From NCBI GenBank assembly GCA_004380135.1, contig QXCR01000061.1, positions 62,001 to 126,000 of the forward strand: 64,000 bases of DNA, in the 5' to 3' direction. Position numbers and translations under genes: made by a program. Of this stretch, positions 35,662-45,939 are shown in pieces. Below the pieces are notes generated by a model, which saw only the letters and a list, made by a program, of their open reading frames with translations, was not told the origin of the DNA and ran no database searches. The number at the start of each line of letters is the position of its first letter. Within the stretch, counting starts at the first letter, position 1. Source of the stretch: Stemphylium vesicarium (lineage: Eukaryota > Ascomycota > Dothideomycetes > Pleosporales > Pleosporaceae).

Positions 35662-36678
35662 ATGCCTGTGAACATTCTCATAGTCGGCGCTGGCGCCATC
35701 GGGGCCTTTTATGCATCGCGTCTGGCGCTCGTAGCAGGGACTTCAGTGTCAGTAATCTGCCGTTCAAACTATAAAGCCGTCAAAGCGAATGGCTTCCAAG
35801 TTACATCACCGCAGTATGGCGATTACACCTTTACACCCGCAAACACGTTCGCGAACCCTGAAGAAGCGCGCCAAAGCCAGATACAATGGGACTACATTGT
35901 CGTAAGCACAAAGGCCCTACCGGACGTAAGCGACGACTCGGCGATCCTAGAAGGCCTAGTTAGCGACAAGACAGCCATTGTGCTGATACAAAACGGCCTG
36001 GGCGTCGAAGACCCATATGCTCAGCGTTTCCCACAAGCGGCGATATGCTCAGCAGTCACAATAGCGACATGCGCCCAGCCCGAACACGGCCAAATCAAGC
36101 ACAACAGATGGACGCGGATAAACAGCGGACCCTACCTACCCCACCTCGACACCGGAGGCACCAAGGCCAGCGATGCACGCGTCACAGACCAAAACAACAC
36201 ATTCATCGCATTGCTCCAAGGCGGCGGAATCAAAGATGCCTCAGCCTACACCCACGCAAAGCTGCAGCTCGTCCGCTGGCACAAAATCGCCATCAACGCC
36301 TCCATGAACCCGACCTCCGTCCTCATCCTCTGTTCCCCAAACAACCTTATGTCGCAGGACCCCGAAGTGCAACGCCACCTCAAAGGCGTCATGACCGAGA
36401 TTCTTGAAACCGCGCCCAAAATCCTGGGCCAGCCTATGCCCAAGGACTTTGCCTCGCCGGATCAGATCATCCGGTCTACACTCAAGAACACGAGCGGGAG
36501 CAAGCCGAGCATGGCGGTTGATTGGGAGGCGGGGAAGAGGATGGAGATTGAGGTTATATTGGGGAATCCGCTGAGGATTGCGAGGGAGAGGGGGTTCGAG
36601 ATGCCGAGGTTGCAGAGTCTGTATGCTATGGTTAGGATGGCGCAGGAGATTCGGGATCAGAAGAAGGGGAAGCTGTGA
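35662..36678 (+). CDS. 2-dehydropantoate 2-reductase-like protein (ApbA/PanE)
   Basis: This intronless gene encodes 338 residues. It starts with a Rossmann fold (NILIVGAGAIGAFYASRLA, residues about 4-22) that binds NADP(H). IQNGLGVEDPY is a further ApbA/PanE block, and the C-terminal catalytic domain contains KIAINASMNPTSVL and a Glu-containing GKRMEIEVILGNPLRIA. The classical reaction reduces 2-dehydropantoate to pantoate in CoA biosynthesis. Fungi have several paralogues, some acting on other 2-oxo acids, so the exact substrate is uncertain. The base composition changes from C-rich to G-rich codons near the 3' end, with no frame break. Confidence 0.9.
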   Translation: MPVNILIVGAGAIGAFYASRLALVAGTSVSVICRSNYKAVKANGFQVTSPQYGDYTFTPANTFANPEEARQSQIQWDYIVVSTKALPDVSDDSAILEGLVSDKTAIVLIQNGLGVEDPYAQRFPQAAICSAVTIATCAQPEHGQIKHNRWTRINSGPYLPHLDTGGTKASDARVTDQNNTFIALLQGGGIKDASAYTHAKLQLVRWHKIAINASMNPTSVLILCSPNNLMSQDPEVQRHLKGVMTEILETAPKILGQPMPKDFASPDQIIRSTLKNTSGSKPSMAVDWEAGKRMEIEVILGNPLRIARERGFEMPRLQSLYAMVRMAQEIRDQKKGKL

Positions 36679-37576
36679 AATGGTTTGAAATGATGTGTTT
36701 GTGGCTGTTTTGGTGGGTTTGTACATGTATATATGGGCCTGGAGTGGCTGGCATTGAGATTTTGGTTTATGTTTTTTGGTTGCCCTTGTTGCGTATTTCC
36801 TGTGTCCTTTTTTTTTGAAGCCTTTGTCGTGTTGGATGAGGAGCTTGTTCATTATAGATGAGAGCGAGAATATAAGCAGAGAAGACATGCGCTACTTACC
36901 CAACACCAATCAATTACTTCAAAATGCTTGGGCTTGGGTTTGCCCTATCTGGGCCGACGAGACGATTGGAACGGTGTATGGTTACGTGTGGACACCCAGG
37001 ATGCCTCGCCACCAGTCATATCATCGAGAATGGAATCGAATTTGCTCGTAGTGGGATTACAAGCATCCCATGATCCCGTGCCTTCATCACTCAAAAGTCC
37101 AGAGTAGGGAGGGTTTCGAGGCAAGAGCCTAAACTAATTCAGCTGAGTGATTACAAGAAAGCAAGTGAGACCGAGAGAGGTCATGGTAGAGCTGCGATTA
37201 ATTACTCAAGCTCAGCCTCTGATTCGCTGCGTTTTGGCTTTTCCAGGATTCTTGACCTATCTTCACCCCCAACCGCGGGTTGAAGGAGGCTAGAATATTT
37301 TTCGGCACGGGAAGGGGTTGGAAGCGATAGGGTTTTGGCCTAGAGAGGTGTGCGCGATGACAAGGGAGTAGATTATGCAATTGTGGGTGCAGGTAGGTGT
37401 GTTAGCTATGGATGGCGTCTCTTCGTTGTTGACGATGAAATTTTCCGGCTCCGCTCTAATTTTAAAAGGATGTAGAGGCAATATGATCTTATCTGCATGG
37501 GCTGGGCTTTTTCTATCACTTTTCGTCTCGGTTTTGGGTAGAATTCAACGTGTTACTAGCTTCACGCGCAGATAAG
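36679..37576. other. Left border of the accessory compartment
   Basis: I see no supported gene here. The 3' flank of the reductase gene grades into sequence with scattered short frames. Stop-riddled and AT-rich sequence begins just to the right. Confidence 0.45.
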
Positions 37577-38560
37577 ATGGACAGCTTTGATCCCAAGCAA
37601 CATTATAGTGTGGAATAGATGCAGGAACAGCAGTAGCAGCTGGAGCAGCAATTTCTTAGAGAGTGGTTGCTATCGCAAGGAATGCCGATGCAGCAATATC
37701 TAATGAGCCAGATGCAAAACCGTTCTTTTCGGCTACAGGTGATGTCTGCGTCGCTGGTAAGGATGCGGAATGAGATTGCCCTGCTACGACAACAACAACG
37801 GCAACAACGACAGGGATAGCAGCTAATACACAATGAATACCCGAGAAAATGCTGCAGCGGCAACAGTAGCGGTAACATCAGAGGCGACTGTAGCGACACA
37901 TGATGCAACTGCCGCTCCCGCGACTTGCAGACTCTAGAAAACTACACCAGTACCCTTTGTTACCTTCGCCCAACAACATTTCGTATCAAGATTATCAGCG
38001 TCAACATCAACAGCAGCAGCAGCATACTACCCAAAAAATTAACCAACAAGCCAACGGCTCTACGAGTCCCGCCAACCGTAGTCCCCCCCAGTCCGACCGA
38101 TGAGGAATCACCGCCCGCCGAGCTACATACGTCTACACCAACAGTCTAATCTACACCAAATCAAGGGCACGCTCTGTCGACTTATGAAGTACCGTCCCAG
38201 GCCCGATCAAGTCGCCCTAGACTATGACGAGACACGCTTGGGAGAACCCGCCGCCCAACTCGCCGCCACCGAACAAGCAGAGGAAGAGGCTGAGCAAGAG
38301 AGTGTCTAAGAAGCCAATCTATGCGGGATATGAGAGGGCAAGAAGGGCGAGATAGATGGCGCGGAATTTGGGTTAGATGAACGTCAAGGGTACAGATGGG
38401 ACAGCGCTTCGGTATCAAGTGAATGAGTACACATATGCTGCCTCATGTTGTGAAAGGGTGGGGATTGGGAATAGTGTCCACGTTGTGCTAAAGCGTTGCC
38501 ATACTTCAGGTTTGGTGCATACTGTGGAGTTAGCTTGGTTTAGTCCGCTTTTTGTGAAGT
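37577..38560 (+). pseudogene. Decayed Gln-rich gene with RIP-like stop codons
   Basis: From the ATG at 37577 one frame encodes a Gln-rich, coiled-coil-like protein interrupted at 37616-37618, again six codons on, and after RQQRQG. Each stop is TAG in a run where CAG (Gln) dominates. Further down (about 38310-38560) another stretch reads LCGI-stop-EGKKGEIDGAEF, then DSASVSSE-stop, CCLML-stop and GGDWE-stop-CPRCAKALPYF. Those breaks are TGA or TAG codons that C-to-T changes in CGA/CAG or G-to-A in TGG would explain. The end has a zinc-ribbon-like CPRC. The stops are what RIP or cytosine deamination gives. No family was identified. Confidence 0.55.
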
Positions 38561-39268
38561 AAGCTTGACAGCTACAGAGGTGCCCATTGGAGTAACTAGG
38601 TGTAAGTTGACTTCACATTGCTGCTGCGGGGGCGGACTCGACTTTGCTAACACTTGAGTACCCCACCAATTCTCGTTCTCTCAGACCTATGCTCTAAAAA
38701 AAGGTCATTTTACTGCACCACACAATGCATTATCTTCTAGCTGTGATGCGAGCGTAGACTGCCTCAGGGTTTCAGCATTGTCTGTCCACCATGCTTCGCG
38801 CACGCGAATGGTCAAGATCGTTCACAGTGGGAATGTATTACCTCATGGACCTTTGGATCCTGTCTTTAGGTAACACTCGATCACGATGTATGTGCTGCAA
38901 AAATTGCAGCTTGATCGTATTAAAGTTAAATCTTCTAGTAACATCTAGTATACCCTACTAATTTTAGATCTTAATTTTAACGGTGTGTGGATGGTAGGAC
39001 TGCGTTGTCATTGCATAGCTACGAAGGAGAGCAGCTATATACGTGTGTGGGATGATAAAGTGTGGTAGCGATAGCCGTACCTAACTTATACCGGAGTGGA
39101 TCTTGACAATGTCCAAACCATGACATCTAAAGTCTATCGTGTCGCTAAGTCCCTCCTTTATCTAGTTAGTAACTCTCTATACGATGCTTATTGGGGCCTA
39201 GGTATAGATAAATGGTCCCCTATTATCACTCGCATCACTGTTTAAGCTTATTAACTCCTTACTAGTTA
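38561..39268. other. AT-rich, gene-free segment
   Basis: The sequence is clearly AT-richer than the gene-dense core, with many TA-rich words and no open frame of note. It includes one arm of the inverted dispersed repeat pair (38993-39114). Confidence 0.6.
38993..39114 (+). repeat. Dispersed repeat, copy A (inverted relative to 45261-45381)
   Basis: These roughly 120 bases match the reverse complement of 45261-45381 over nearly the full length, with scattered mismatches. The shared core includes GTACGGCTAT, CTACCACACTTTATCATCCC and GCTGCTCTCCTTCGTAGCTA, as read on the copy B strand. It is probably a fragment of the same transposable element family. Confidence 0.8.
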
Positions 39269-39781
39269 ACGTGTTCCACCAGTAAGCTGGCTACCCCAAA
39301 ACCCACCAAAAATCACAAAAATCGCACCTCTAGATCTTAACAACTATAAGGTAGAAAGCCTTTGTGTTATAATATAAGCTTCATATACTCTTTTATAGAT
39401 ATATATTAGCGTCTTAAAGTTTATAGCTAAGCCATTATTGTCAGGATGCAGCCCTGCACCACTACGCCATGCGACCAAAAGGTACGTATGATCAGTGAAC
39501 TACTGATCATGGTGCAGGATAGTATATATTGTCATCTGGCCTGACACGGCCTGGCAATTATTAAGAAAGTAGATTTCATAGGCTTAGAAACAGCTAAAAT
39601 CTAATACATTAAGGACAACATATTAAAACTCACCTATACCAAGATAGTAAACTATAAATGTCTAATAAGAGCTACAGTCAAAATACTATACATTTCTACT
39701 TAGTTGTTGTTAAGATCCAGAGGTGCATTTTTCGTGATTTTTGGTGGGTTTTGGGGTGGCCAGCTTACTGGTAGAACACGT
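39269..39781. mobile_element. 513-bp TA-flanked inverted-repeat element (Tc1/mariner-pogo type MITE)
   Basis: The ends are terminal inverted repeats of about 75 bp: 39269-39343 (starting ACGTGTTCCACCAGTAAGCT) and 39707-39781 (ending AGCTTACTGGTAGAACACGT). They match with only a few substitutions. A TA dinucleotide flanks each end (39267-39268 and 39782-39783), the target duplication of the Tc1/mariner/pogo superfamily. The interior is AT-rich and has no transposase frame, so it is non-autonomous. It includes a small palindrome (GATCAGTGAACTACTGATC) near 39490. Confidence 0.88.
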
Positions 39782-39783
39782 TA

Positions 39784-42094
39784 TAGGCTCACTTCTCGCT
39801 ATTGTGGCTCGATAGCGAATCGTCTCTAGTCAATGCAGACCATTACAAGCCGTACTATGTGACATCGGGTGTATCTAGTATTTATCTATTCTTATTCCTG
39901 ACAGCAATATATACATATATATCTGTAACACCCAGGCCGAAGGCATGCAGTTGGAAGAATTTGGTCCCAACATGTTTGCTTCTTGCACTCGCGCCTTGGC
40001 CAAGGCTCATGCTCTTAATTTGCGCTTTGCGCAGGGGAAGACTGGCAAAGATTATTCCCCTTACTACCATCCTACCTAGTGTAGTAATAAAGAGCTATCT
40101 CCCACGATTCTATCGCAGTGTGAAGCGAATACTATTGCCTATAACTGCCCCTCACAATATCTCCTTATAGCGCACTTATAAACTAGAGATTATAGTCTAA
40201 ATTAATAGAGATAGAAAGAATTTAGTAGTAATATACTTCTTATATAAAGGCCTATGTAATCTCTAGTATCTCTATCTTATTTGTTAGAATTAGTATATGT
40301 GATGGGCTACGCCCTAAGAGTGGGCTATGCTAAAGCCTGAGAGTCAAGAGACCTCAGATGACGATGATAAGTACTGACTACACCAAGACAATACCTATGC
40401 TTTGTTGTCTTGTGCCAGCCTTTTGGCCAAATGGGCGTACTGAGTCGTCGTACGCTGGGCTGTCGCCCGCCCATTACAGTATAACTCTTTTACTTAGGTA
40501 ATCCTTTACTACTATTAGGTTAGAGTTCCTTTAGAACAATGGTAGGCCCTTGATGAAGTCTATAGTAAGGTGTTGCCACGTACGGTTAATGTCACAGTTT
40601 AGGGTCTCTCCTGCTCTGCATCTGCAGTCGCAACTCACCTTTGGTAAAGGCGCGATACCTATCTAGGACTAGTACTGTTTACGGTCACTCACCCATGTAT
40701 ACTGTTCGTAGCTTCATACAAATACAACCTTAATTTAATCCTTAAATTCTCATTGCCCGCAATACCCAACAAGTACAGTATAGAAGGAAAGTGATCGAGC
40801 CAAGAGTGCTCAATATACAAGGAGGCGAGACGCGAAGGCCTGCCAAGAGAACTCCCAATCATCGCTTCGGAATCGGAGTAGGCCACTAATATGATGCGGG
40901 GAAGGCAATGCCGCAGATTGCTCTTGTCAACCAACGGCAGGCGTAGGGCCTGCGAAGTCGGGCTGTTTCATCGGGTTCCACTCGCACTCACTGCTCACCT
41001 GGGCGATCTCGTGGCAGGAAAAGACAAGCCAGCTAGCCGAAAGAGGAATGAAAAGTCATGATAAGGCTATATTGGCAGGCTGGGGAGACAGGCGCGAATA
41101 CATGGGCCAGTGCGGTTGTTTTTGTTGAGGTTGCGCGGTTACGTCAGGGGTGTTGCGGATGAAGGAAGAGCCAGGTACGCTTGGGAAGTCACCATCTATG
41201 GCGCGAGACCAAGAGGAAGGCGTGGGCAAGACATGATATAGCGATGGCGGCGCCTATATTTGTCAGGTGCCGCTCCAGGTGATCTTGGTGATCAATCCAT
41301 TCAGAGGTGTGACGCACTCGCAAACAACTTCAGGAAACACGCTTCGCCAACGCACATGGACGGAAATCTCCTGCTAATCAGCCCGTGTTTATCTGGTCCT
41401 CTAGACGCGCCCGGGACAGCTGGCCCTTGCGACTCACGGTATTGCTAGGCATCTTCACTTCTTCAACTTTGTCTGCTCCTTGAGAGATTTTCCATCCAAA
41501 ATTCTTCTCATCGTCCTCTTTGTCTTCCAGTCCATGTCCATGTCGTGTTTGATCATGATCTGGGTGGCCATAGCGTGACTCAAATGCGACTGATCGGGCT
41601 TCATGTTGCGCATCATTCCTTAATGAACGCTGTAAATCTTAGAATATCAGAAAGGCTGTCAACCGCTAAAACGCGAAATCAGACTGGGCAGAGGGGCTCC
41701 AGGAGCGCTTCTGTAGCCCGGACGCAGGTTTTTGTACAGTATTTGCAATACACATTAACCAGACTGCGCATGACCGTAGGGCACACAGAGTCTTCGCTGA
41801 CAGGGGTTCGGATAAGGGTAGAGTCGAAGTCACTGTGTGACTCTTGGGGCAATACGGAGGGTGCGGATGGTTGCGATTTGATAGTCAGCTACGATACAGC
41901 TGAGCTTTCAGGCACACGCAGAGGAAGAAGGCTGACGAATACTGCCAAGGTATGGGCGTACACGATCGCGGGCTATCAGCGCCCTCGACCTCAGAGTGCT
42001 GTCTGAGCCTTCTTGTTTGGCCTCGTCATCAGGACAAAATACGGAGATATATAAATTGGAATCTGCAGGTGAAGTCGTAATACACATCAGTTTC
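39784..42094. other. Repeat-derived and gene-poor segment
   Basis: 39784-40500 continues AT-rich and contains a sequence beginning TGTTAGAATTAGTATATGTG near 40285 that resembles a decayed LTR, though I found no matching target duplication. 40500-42094 has more balanced composition but no convincing gene; the frame at 41545-42006 lacks protein-like composition. Confidence 0.45.
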
Positions 42095-42808
42095 CTATGA
42101 CTCCCTCATCTCTTGCAACGTCTTCTTCTGCCTCCCTTCGCTATCAAAGTTATCTGGATGTAGCCACTTCTCCATCCCACTCTTGACATCCTCCCACTCA
42201 AAATCCACAATCGAATACCAGTTTGTGTCGCGATTGCGACCGCGAACAATCAAATGCTGCCTGAACGTGCCCTCGTACTTGAATCCCAAGCGCTCTGCTG
42301 CCCGTCGCGAGGGATGATTAAGACTATTGCACTTCCATTCATACCTCCTAAACCCCAGCGTCTCGAACACATACTTGGCGAGTAGATACATGGCCTCCGT
42401 GGCTGCGGGTGTGCGCTGCAACGCTGGCGTGTACTGTACATTTCCCACCTCAATGACGCGGTTCGGAAGATCCATGCGCATCAGATCGACCATACCAACA
42501 GGCTTGGAACTTCCGTCCTGGAGGTTGTTGCGGAGGATGGTGTACGTCCAGGGATGCGTTGTTGCTGCTTTGACTGTTAGGCTGGCGCGGAGCTCCTCGG
42601 CAGATTTGGGATGCGCGTCGAAGATGAAATCGAAGAGCGAGGCATTTGCGTCTCCTTTTATAAGCTCGTATAGGTCTGCTGCGTGGTCGGGATGCACCGG
42701 CACGATGGTTACGTACTGCCCGGACAGCTTGATGTCTTTGTTCGGGGGCGAAGCGGGTGTGTCGGATACTAATCGCCCGAGGCGCTCGTCGTTTGCGGAA
42801 GTTGACAT
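42095..42808 (-). CDS. GNAT-family N-acetyltransferase (RimJ-like)
   Basis: This single-exon gene encodes 237 residues. The ATG at 42808 is used; the frame extends to 42829 only with a TTG. It carries the RimJ/RimL-type acetyltransferase pattern: KPVGMVDLMRMDLPNRVIEVG (beta strands), then YTPALQRTPAATEAMYLLAKY in place of the acetyl-CoA loop, and LNHPSRRAAERLGFKYEGTFR near the C-terminus, which is strongly diagnostic. Such enzymes transfer an acetyl group from acetyl-CoA to an amine; fungal homologues of this type are uncharacterised. It lies at the right edge of the AT-rich region but looks intact. Confidence 0.87.
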   Translation of the reverse strand: MSTSANDERLGRLVSDTPASPPNKDIKLSGQYVTIVPVHPDHAADLYELIKGDANASLFDFIFDAHPKSAEELRASLTVKAATTHPWTYTILRNNLQDGSSKPVGMVDLMRMDLPNRVIEVGNVQYTPALQRTPAATEAMYLLAKYVFETLGFRRYEWKCNSLNHPSRRAAERLGFKYEGTFRQHLIVRGRNRDTNWYSIVDFEWEDVKSGMEKWLHPDNFDSEGRQKKTLQEMRES

Positions 42809-43630
42809 TATTGTGATGAGAAGGGTCAATGACGTTGCTGAGCGTATGAGGTTTGATCGATCCTTGATGTTTTTATACTACTCTGGGATTGAGTCAAGAC
42901 CGCAGATAGAGTATGACTGTTCCGGAGGATGGATGGTGGGGCGGCCTTCAGCGGCGATTATATCGGCGTTTATCGCGTCTACGAGCACCATGGAACGCTG
43001 CTGGCGTCTTTGTCAACATCACATGAATCTGGTGTTCTGGCATGGCATTCTGGATGTCACAAATGCCTCCCGACTGTCAAGGGCACTTTGACAGCGTACA
43101 ACCTTTCCTATCAGGGGGCCTTTGGCCGAACCAAGCCAGCGCATCTCAATGCTAGTACGGTCATCTCCATTCTCAATGCATCTCTCGATGACAAGCACAA
43201 ATAAGAAGAGTCAGACGGCAGCCGGTAGTAGAAAGCACCGACAATCTGTGGTCACTCTACTCCGTGCCACTGTTCCTCAGATGGAGCCTTTCCTAAAACG
43301 ACAAGTCCAGCCGAAGCGCCTTGCATTTGGATCCCTCGTGGAACGACGCATCTTGCTCAGACCTGTCCTCATACTGAGAAACCTCGGGCGGTGGGATGCC
43401 TAAGCCGGATATTGACGGCGGTGACTCGCTGTTTCGTCTCAGTGGTCAGTTTGGGAGCAACAGAAAGCTCAACAAGTTCACAAAGTCTACGCGTATCGCG
43501 TATATGAATACATCAAGACTCGCCATTATCTGTGTGAACAATGCACCAGCTGCTTCAGTTTTCTCTCCATCCTTGAGCAAACCTCAATACCGCCTTTTCA
43601 ACAAAGTCTTAATTGACAATCCAACTTGTT
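42809..43630. other. Divergent intergenic region
   Basis: It lies between the GNAT gene (minus) and the PEP-mutase-like gene (plus), so both promoters should be here. No supported gene was seen. Confidence 0.5.
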
Positions 43631-44434
43631 ATGTCTTCTTCGCCACTGAACGCCCTTGCGCAACAACTCAAAGCCCTCCACGCACCAGGTAAACCCCTGG
43701 TTTTGACGAATGTCTGGGACGCGATAAGTGCATCCGCCATCGCCTCTCTTCCTAGTACGAAGGCGCTCGCGACAGCAAGTGCCGCTATCGCTGCCGCTTC
43801 AGGCTTGTCCGATGACGATCTGACCCTCGACGTCAACTTGCGTGCCGTGGAGATTATCGCCAAAGTAGCAGCTGCACACAACCTCCCACTGACTGTGGAT
43901 CTGCAGGACGGATTTGGTGGCCAGCTGGAGGAGGCCGTGAAGCGGGTCGTTGCTTTGGGAGCGACAGGTATAAACCTGGAAGACTACGGACGCGAAATCG
44001 ATGGTCTCTACGGCATAGATGAGCAGTGCCACCGCATAAGTCGCGCTGTGGTCGTTGCCAGCGATAACGGCGTCGCCGATTTTGTTGTCAATGCTCGTAC
44101 AGACGCGCTCTTTGCGGGCGAAGGAATCGAGGATGCTATCAAGCGTGGACAGCGATACCTAGACGCTGGCGCATGGAATGTTTTCGTATGGGGCGGACCA
44201 AGCAAGAAGGGCTGGGGTAGGGATGAGGTGGAAAAGGTGTGTCGGGCCTTCGATGGCCGATTGAATGTGATCCTGATCAGGATACGCGAGGACGGCCTGA
44301 CCGTCAAGGATCTAGAGGACATTGGGGTTGCAAGGATTAGTGTCGGTCCTCAATTGATGTATCGATCGAAGGCATTGATGGCGGAAGAAGCTCAAAAAAT
44401 ACTTGATGGAAGATCCAGCGCGGTTGAGCTTTGA
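43631..44434 (+). CDS. PEP mutase / isocitrate lyase family protein
   Basis: This protein of 267 residues is intronless; the ATG at 43631 is preferred over the TTG extension. It has the PEP mutase/ICL-family TIM-barrel landmarks: LVLTNVWDAISA, PLTVDLQDGFGG (metal-binding Asp), GATGINLEDYG and FVVNARTDAL, followed by GAWNVFVWGGPSKKG. Relatives cleave or rearrange oxaloacetate-like 2-oxo acids (carboxyvinyl-carboxyphosphonate mutase-like). The catalytic Cys loop of true isocitrate lyases (KKCGH) is not visible, so a lyase acting on another oxo acid is more likely. Confidence 0.87.
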   Translation: MSSSPLNALAQQLKALHAPGKPLVLTNVWDAISASAIASLPSTKALATASAAIAAASGLSDDDLTLDVNLRAVEIIAKVAAAHNLPLTVDLQDGFGGQLEEAVKRVVALGATGINLEDYGREIDGLYGIDEQCHRISRAVVVASDNGVADFVVNARTDALFAGEGIEDAIKRGQRYLDAGAWNVFVWGGPSKKGWGRDEVEKVCRAFDGRLNVILIRIREDGLTVKDLEDIGVARISVGPQLMYRSKALMAEEAQKILDGRSSAVEL

Positions 44435-44819
44435 GGGCAGTCCCGGTACATCTTTGCAGTTTGCCACCTGGCCTTTGTCTATATCCCAGCCGTCTTTAAA
44501 CCGCGAACACGTGTGTAGACAAAGCGTTCAAAGGAGCGCCGCACTCGTTGTGCGTGCCAATGGCGATCAACTTTAGCATATCAAGAGAAGTTTAGCTGAT
44601 GATGCATGAATCGGTTGCCGGATAGTGCCGGAACGCGGGACCAGATTGGCAGCTTGGACATAGCCAAGGCTGCACTAAGCACTGAGAGGCTGTATCTCCT
44701 CTAGCTGGATGTACATGCGCGCATGTTCAAAGTCAAGATGTTGATGGCGAAAGAAGCGTGATGGGGCCTGCCTAAGGAAGTTAAGACGGATGTCGATTTT
44801 GGAAGGTGGGGTCGGGCGC
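44435..44819. other. Intergenic, 3' flank to repeat zone
   Basis: No gene is supported here; it is the 3' flank of the PEP-mutase-like gene running into a solo LTR. Confidence 0.5.
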
Positions 44820-45008
44820 TGTTGGGGATTGCGTGCAGGAAGAATTGAACGATTGAACTGCAGTTCTATTGTATGTTGCTTTGAAGAACGTATATAGTAG
44901 GAAAGCGGTGAGGTATAGAGCAGCGCTGAGGTGTACTACGTGGTACAGCAGTGGAGACATGAAACTGTGATACGTGATACAAGAGGAAAGACTCCAAAAA
45001 CCGTGACA
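44820..45008 (+). mobile_element. Solo LTR-like insertion with perfect 5-bp target duplication (family 1)
   Basis: The 189-bp unit starts TGTTGGGGATTGCGTGCAGG and ends AAAAACCGTGACA, thus TG...CA. The five bases before (44815-44819) and after (45009-45013) are identical, GGCGC, as LTR-retrotransposon integration leaves. Related copies occur at 52607-52790 and, truncated, at about 53157-53248, sharing GTGCAGGAAGAATT and a GATTGAACTG block. No internal retrotransposon genes are present beside it, hence the solo LTR call. Confidence 0.85.
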
Positions 45009-45013
45009 GGCGC

Positions 45014-45707
45014 CTTAGTATCACATAACATCTTTCTCTAATACCTATAGACCGCTCTCTATTATCTTGGCACCTATGATAGAGTCTATAATACTTAAGA
45101 TTTATTAACTTCTAATTATAATTCAACGCTATCTCTATAAACGCGTATAATTTACTCCACGGGCGAGTCGCCCACTTAAAATCCCTAACAAAATCTGAAA
45201 CTATAGAGATCTAGATCTTAAGATCTACTTATTAGAATATCTTAAAATTTATAACGGTTCGGACCTTGCCAAGGTCCACTCCGTTACAAGTTGGGTACGG
45301 CTATTGCTACCACACTTTATCATCCCACACACGTTTATAGCTGCTCTCCTTCGTAGCTATACAATGACAGCGCAGTCCTCCCCCTCTGCTCACACCATTA
45401 CATAAGTGCACTAGTGAGTTTTGTTGGTAGTTGCCGGGTGCTACCCGCCGCAGTTTCCGCCCGTATAAAGAAAGACTAAAGAGGTGAATGGCCAGTCCAA
45501 GAACTCATCTGCGATGCTCCCCCCTCCCCGCAGACTTTTGCGCTCGACGCTTGCGGTGGGTAAAATGCCGATATCGGACCATATCAATAGTATAAGAAGA
45601 AAAAGGGAGGGAGGGCATCGTCACAGATATTTCATGTGGATGCGACGGGTTGGGGACGCGAAATGTGGGTATATACAGTCATCCTACCCCTATCGCAATA
45701 GATGAAG
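45014..45707. other. AT-rich, gene-free segment with repeat fragments
   Basis: It is strongly AT-rich from about 45040 to 45260 and includes dispersed repeat copy B (45261-45381). A short GGGCGAGTCGCCCACTTAAA string at about 45162 resembles the terminal repeats of the pogo-type element at 50959. No gene was seen. Confidence 0.6.
45261..45381 (-). repeat. Dispersed repeat, copy B
   Basis: This is the inverted partner of 38993-39114. Differences between the copies include C/T and G/A changes, consistent with independent RIP-like decay. Confidence 0.8.
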
Positions 45708-45934
45708 TGTCGCGGTTATGAGGAGAAGCAGATCACGTGCTGGTGTTCTAGTGCAGCTTCCTCCCTTATCAAGTACCTCTTACCTCAGCTGTATCATAGA
45801 AACGTCATGTAAACAGACCCTGCTGCTGGCCCTCTTAAGGTCCGCACGAGCAGCAGAACACAACAATACACTTCATACTCTCACTACTGCTTCGCGCAGT
45901 TACACTTTGATTTGCTACATTCTACACCGCAATA
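45708..45934 (+). mobile_element. Solo LTR (family 2) with perfect 5-bp target duplication TGAAG
   Basis: The 227-bp unit begins TGTCGCGG and ends CACCGCAATA. The bases at 45703-45707 and 45935-45939 are both TGAAG. It shares with 54438-54686 the segment TCATGTAAAnAnACCCTGCTGCTGGCC and the 3' stretch AACAATACACTTCATACTCTC-nACTGCTTCGCGCAGTT. The 3' terminus probably derives from CAACA by a C-to-T change. Confidence 0.87.
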
Positions 45935-45939
45935 TGAAG

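Noticed and set aside
40285..40480. Possible further LTR starting TGTTAGAATTAG
   Set aside because: No matching 3' border or target duplication, and no second copy in the window; mentioned only as a resemblance.
41545..42006. 153-residue plus-strand frame
   Set aside because: Composition is random-like, with no domain, no good start context and no splice consensus nearby.
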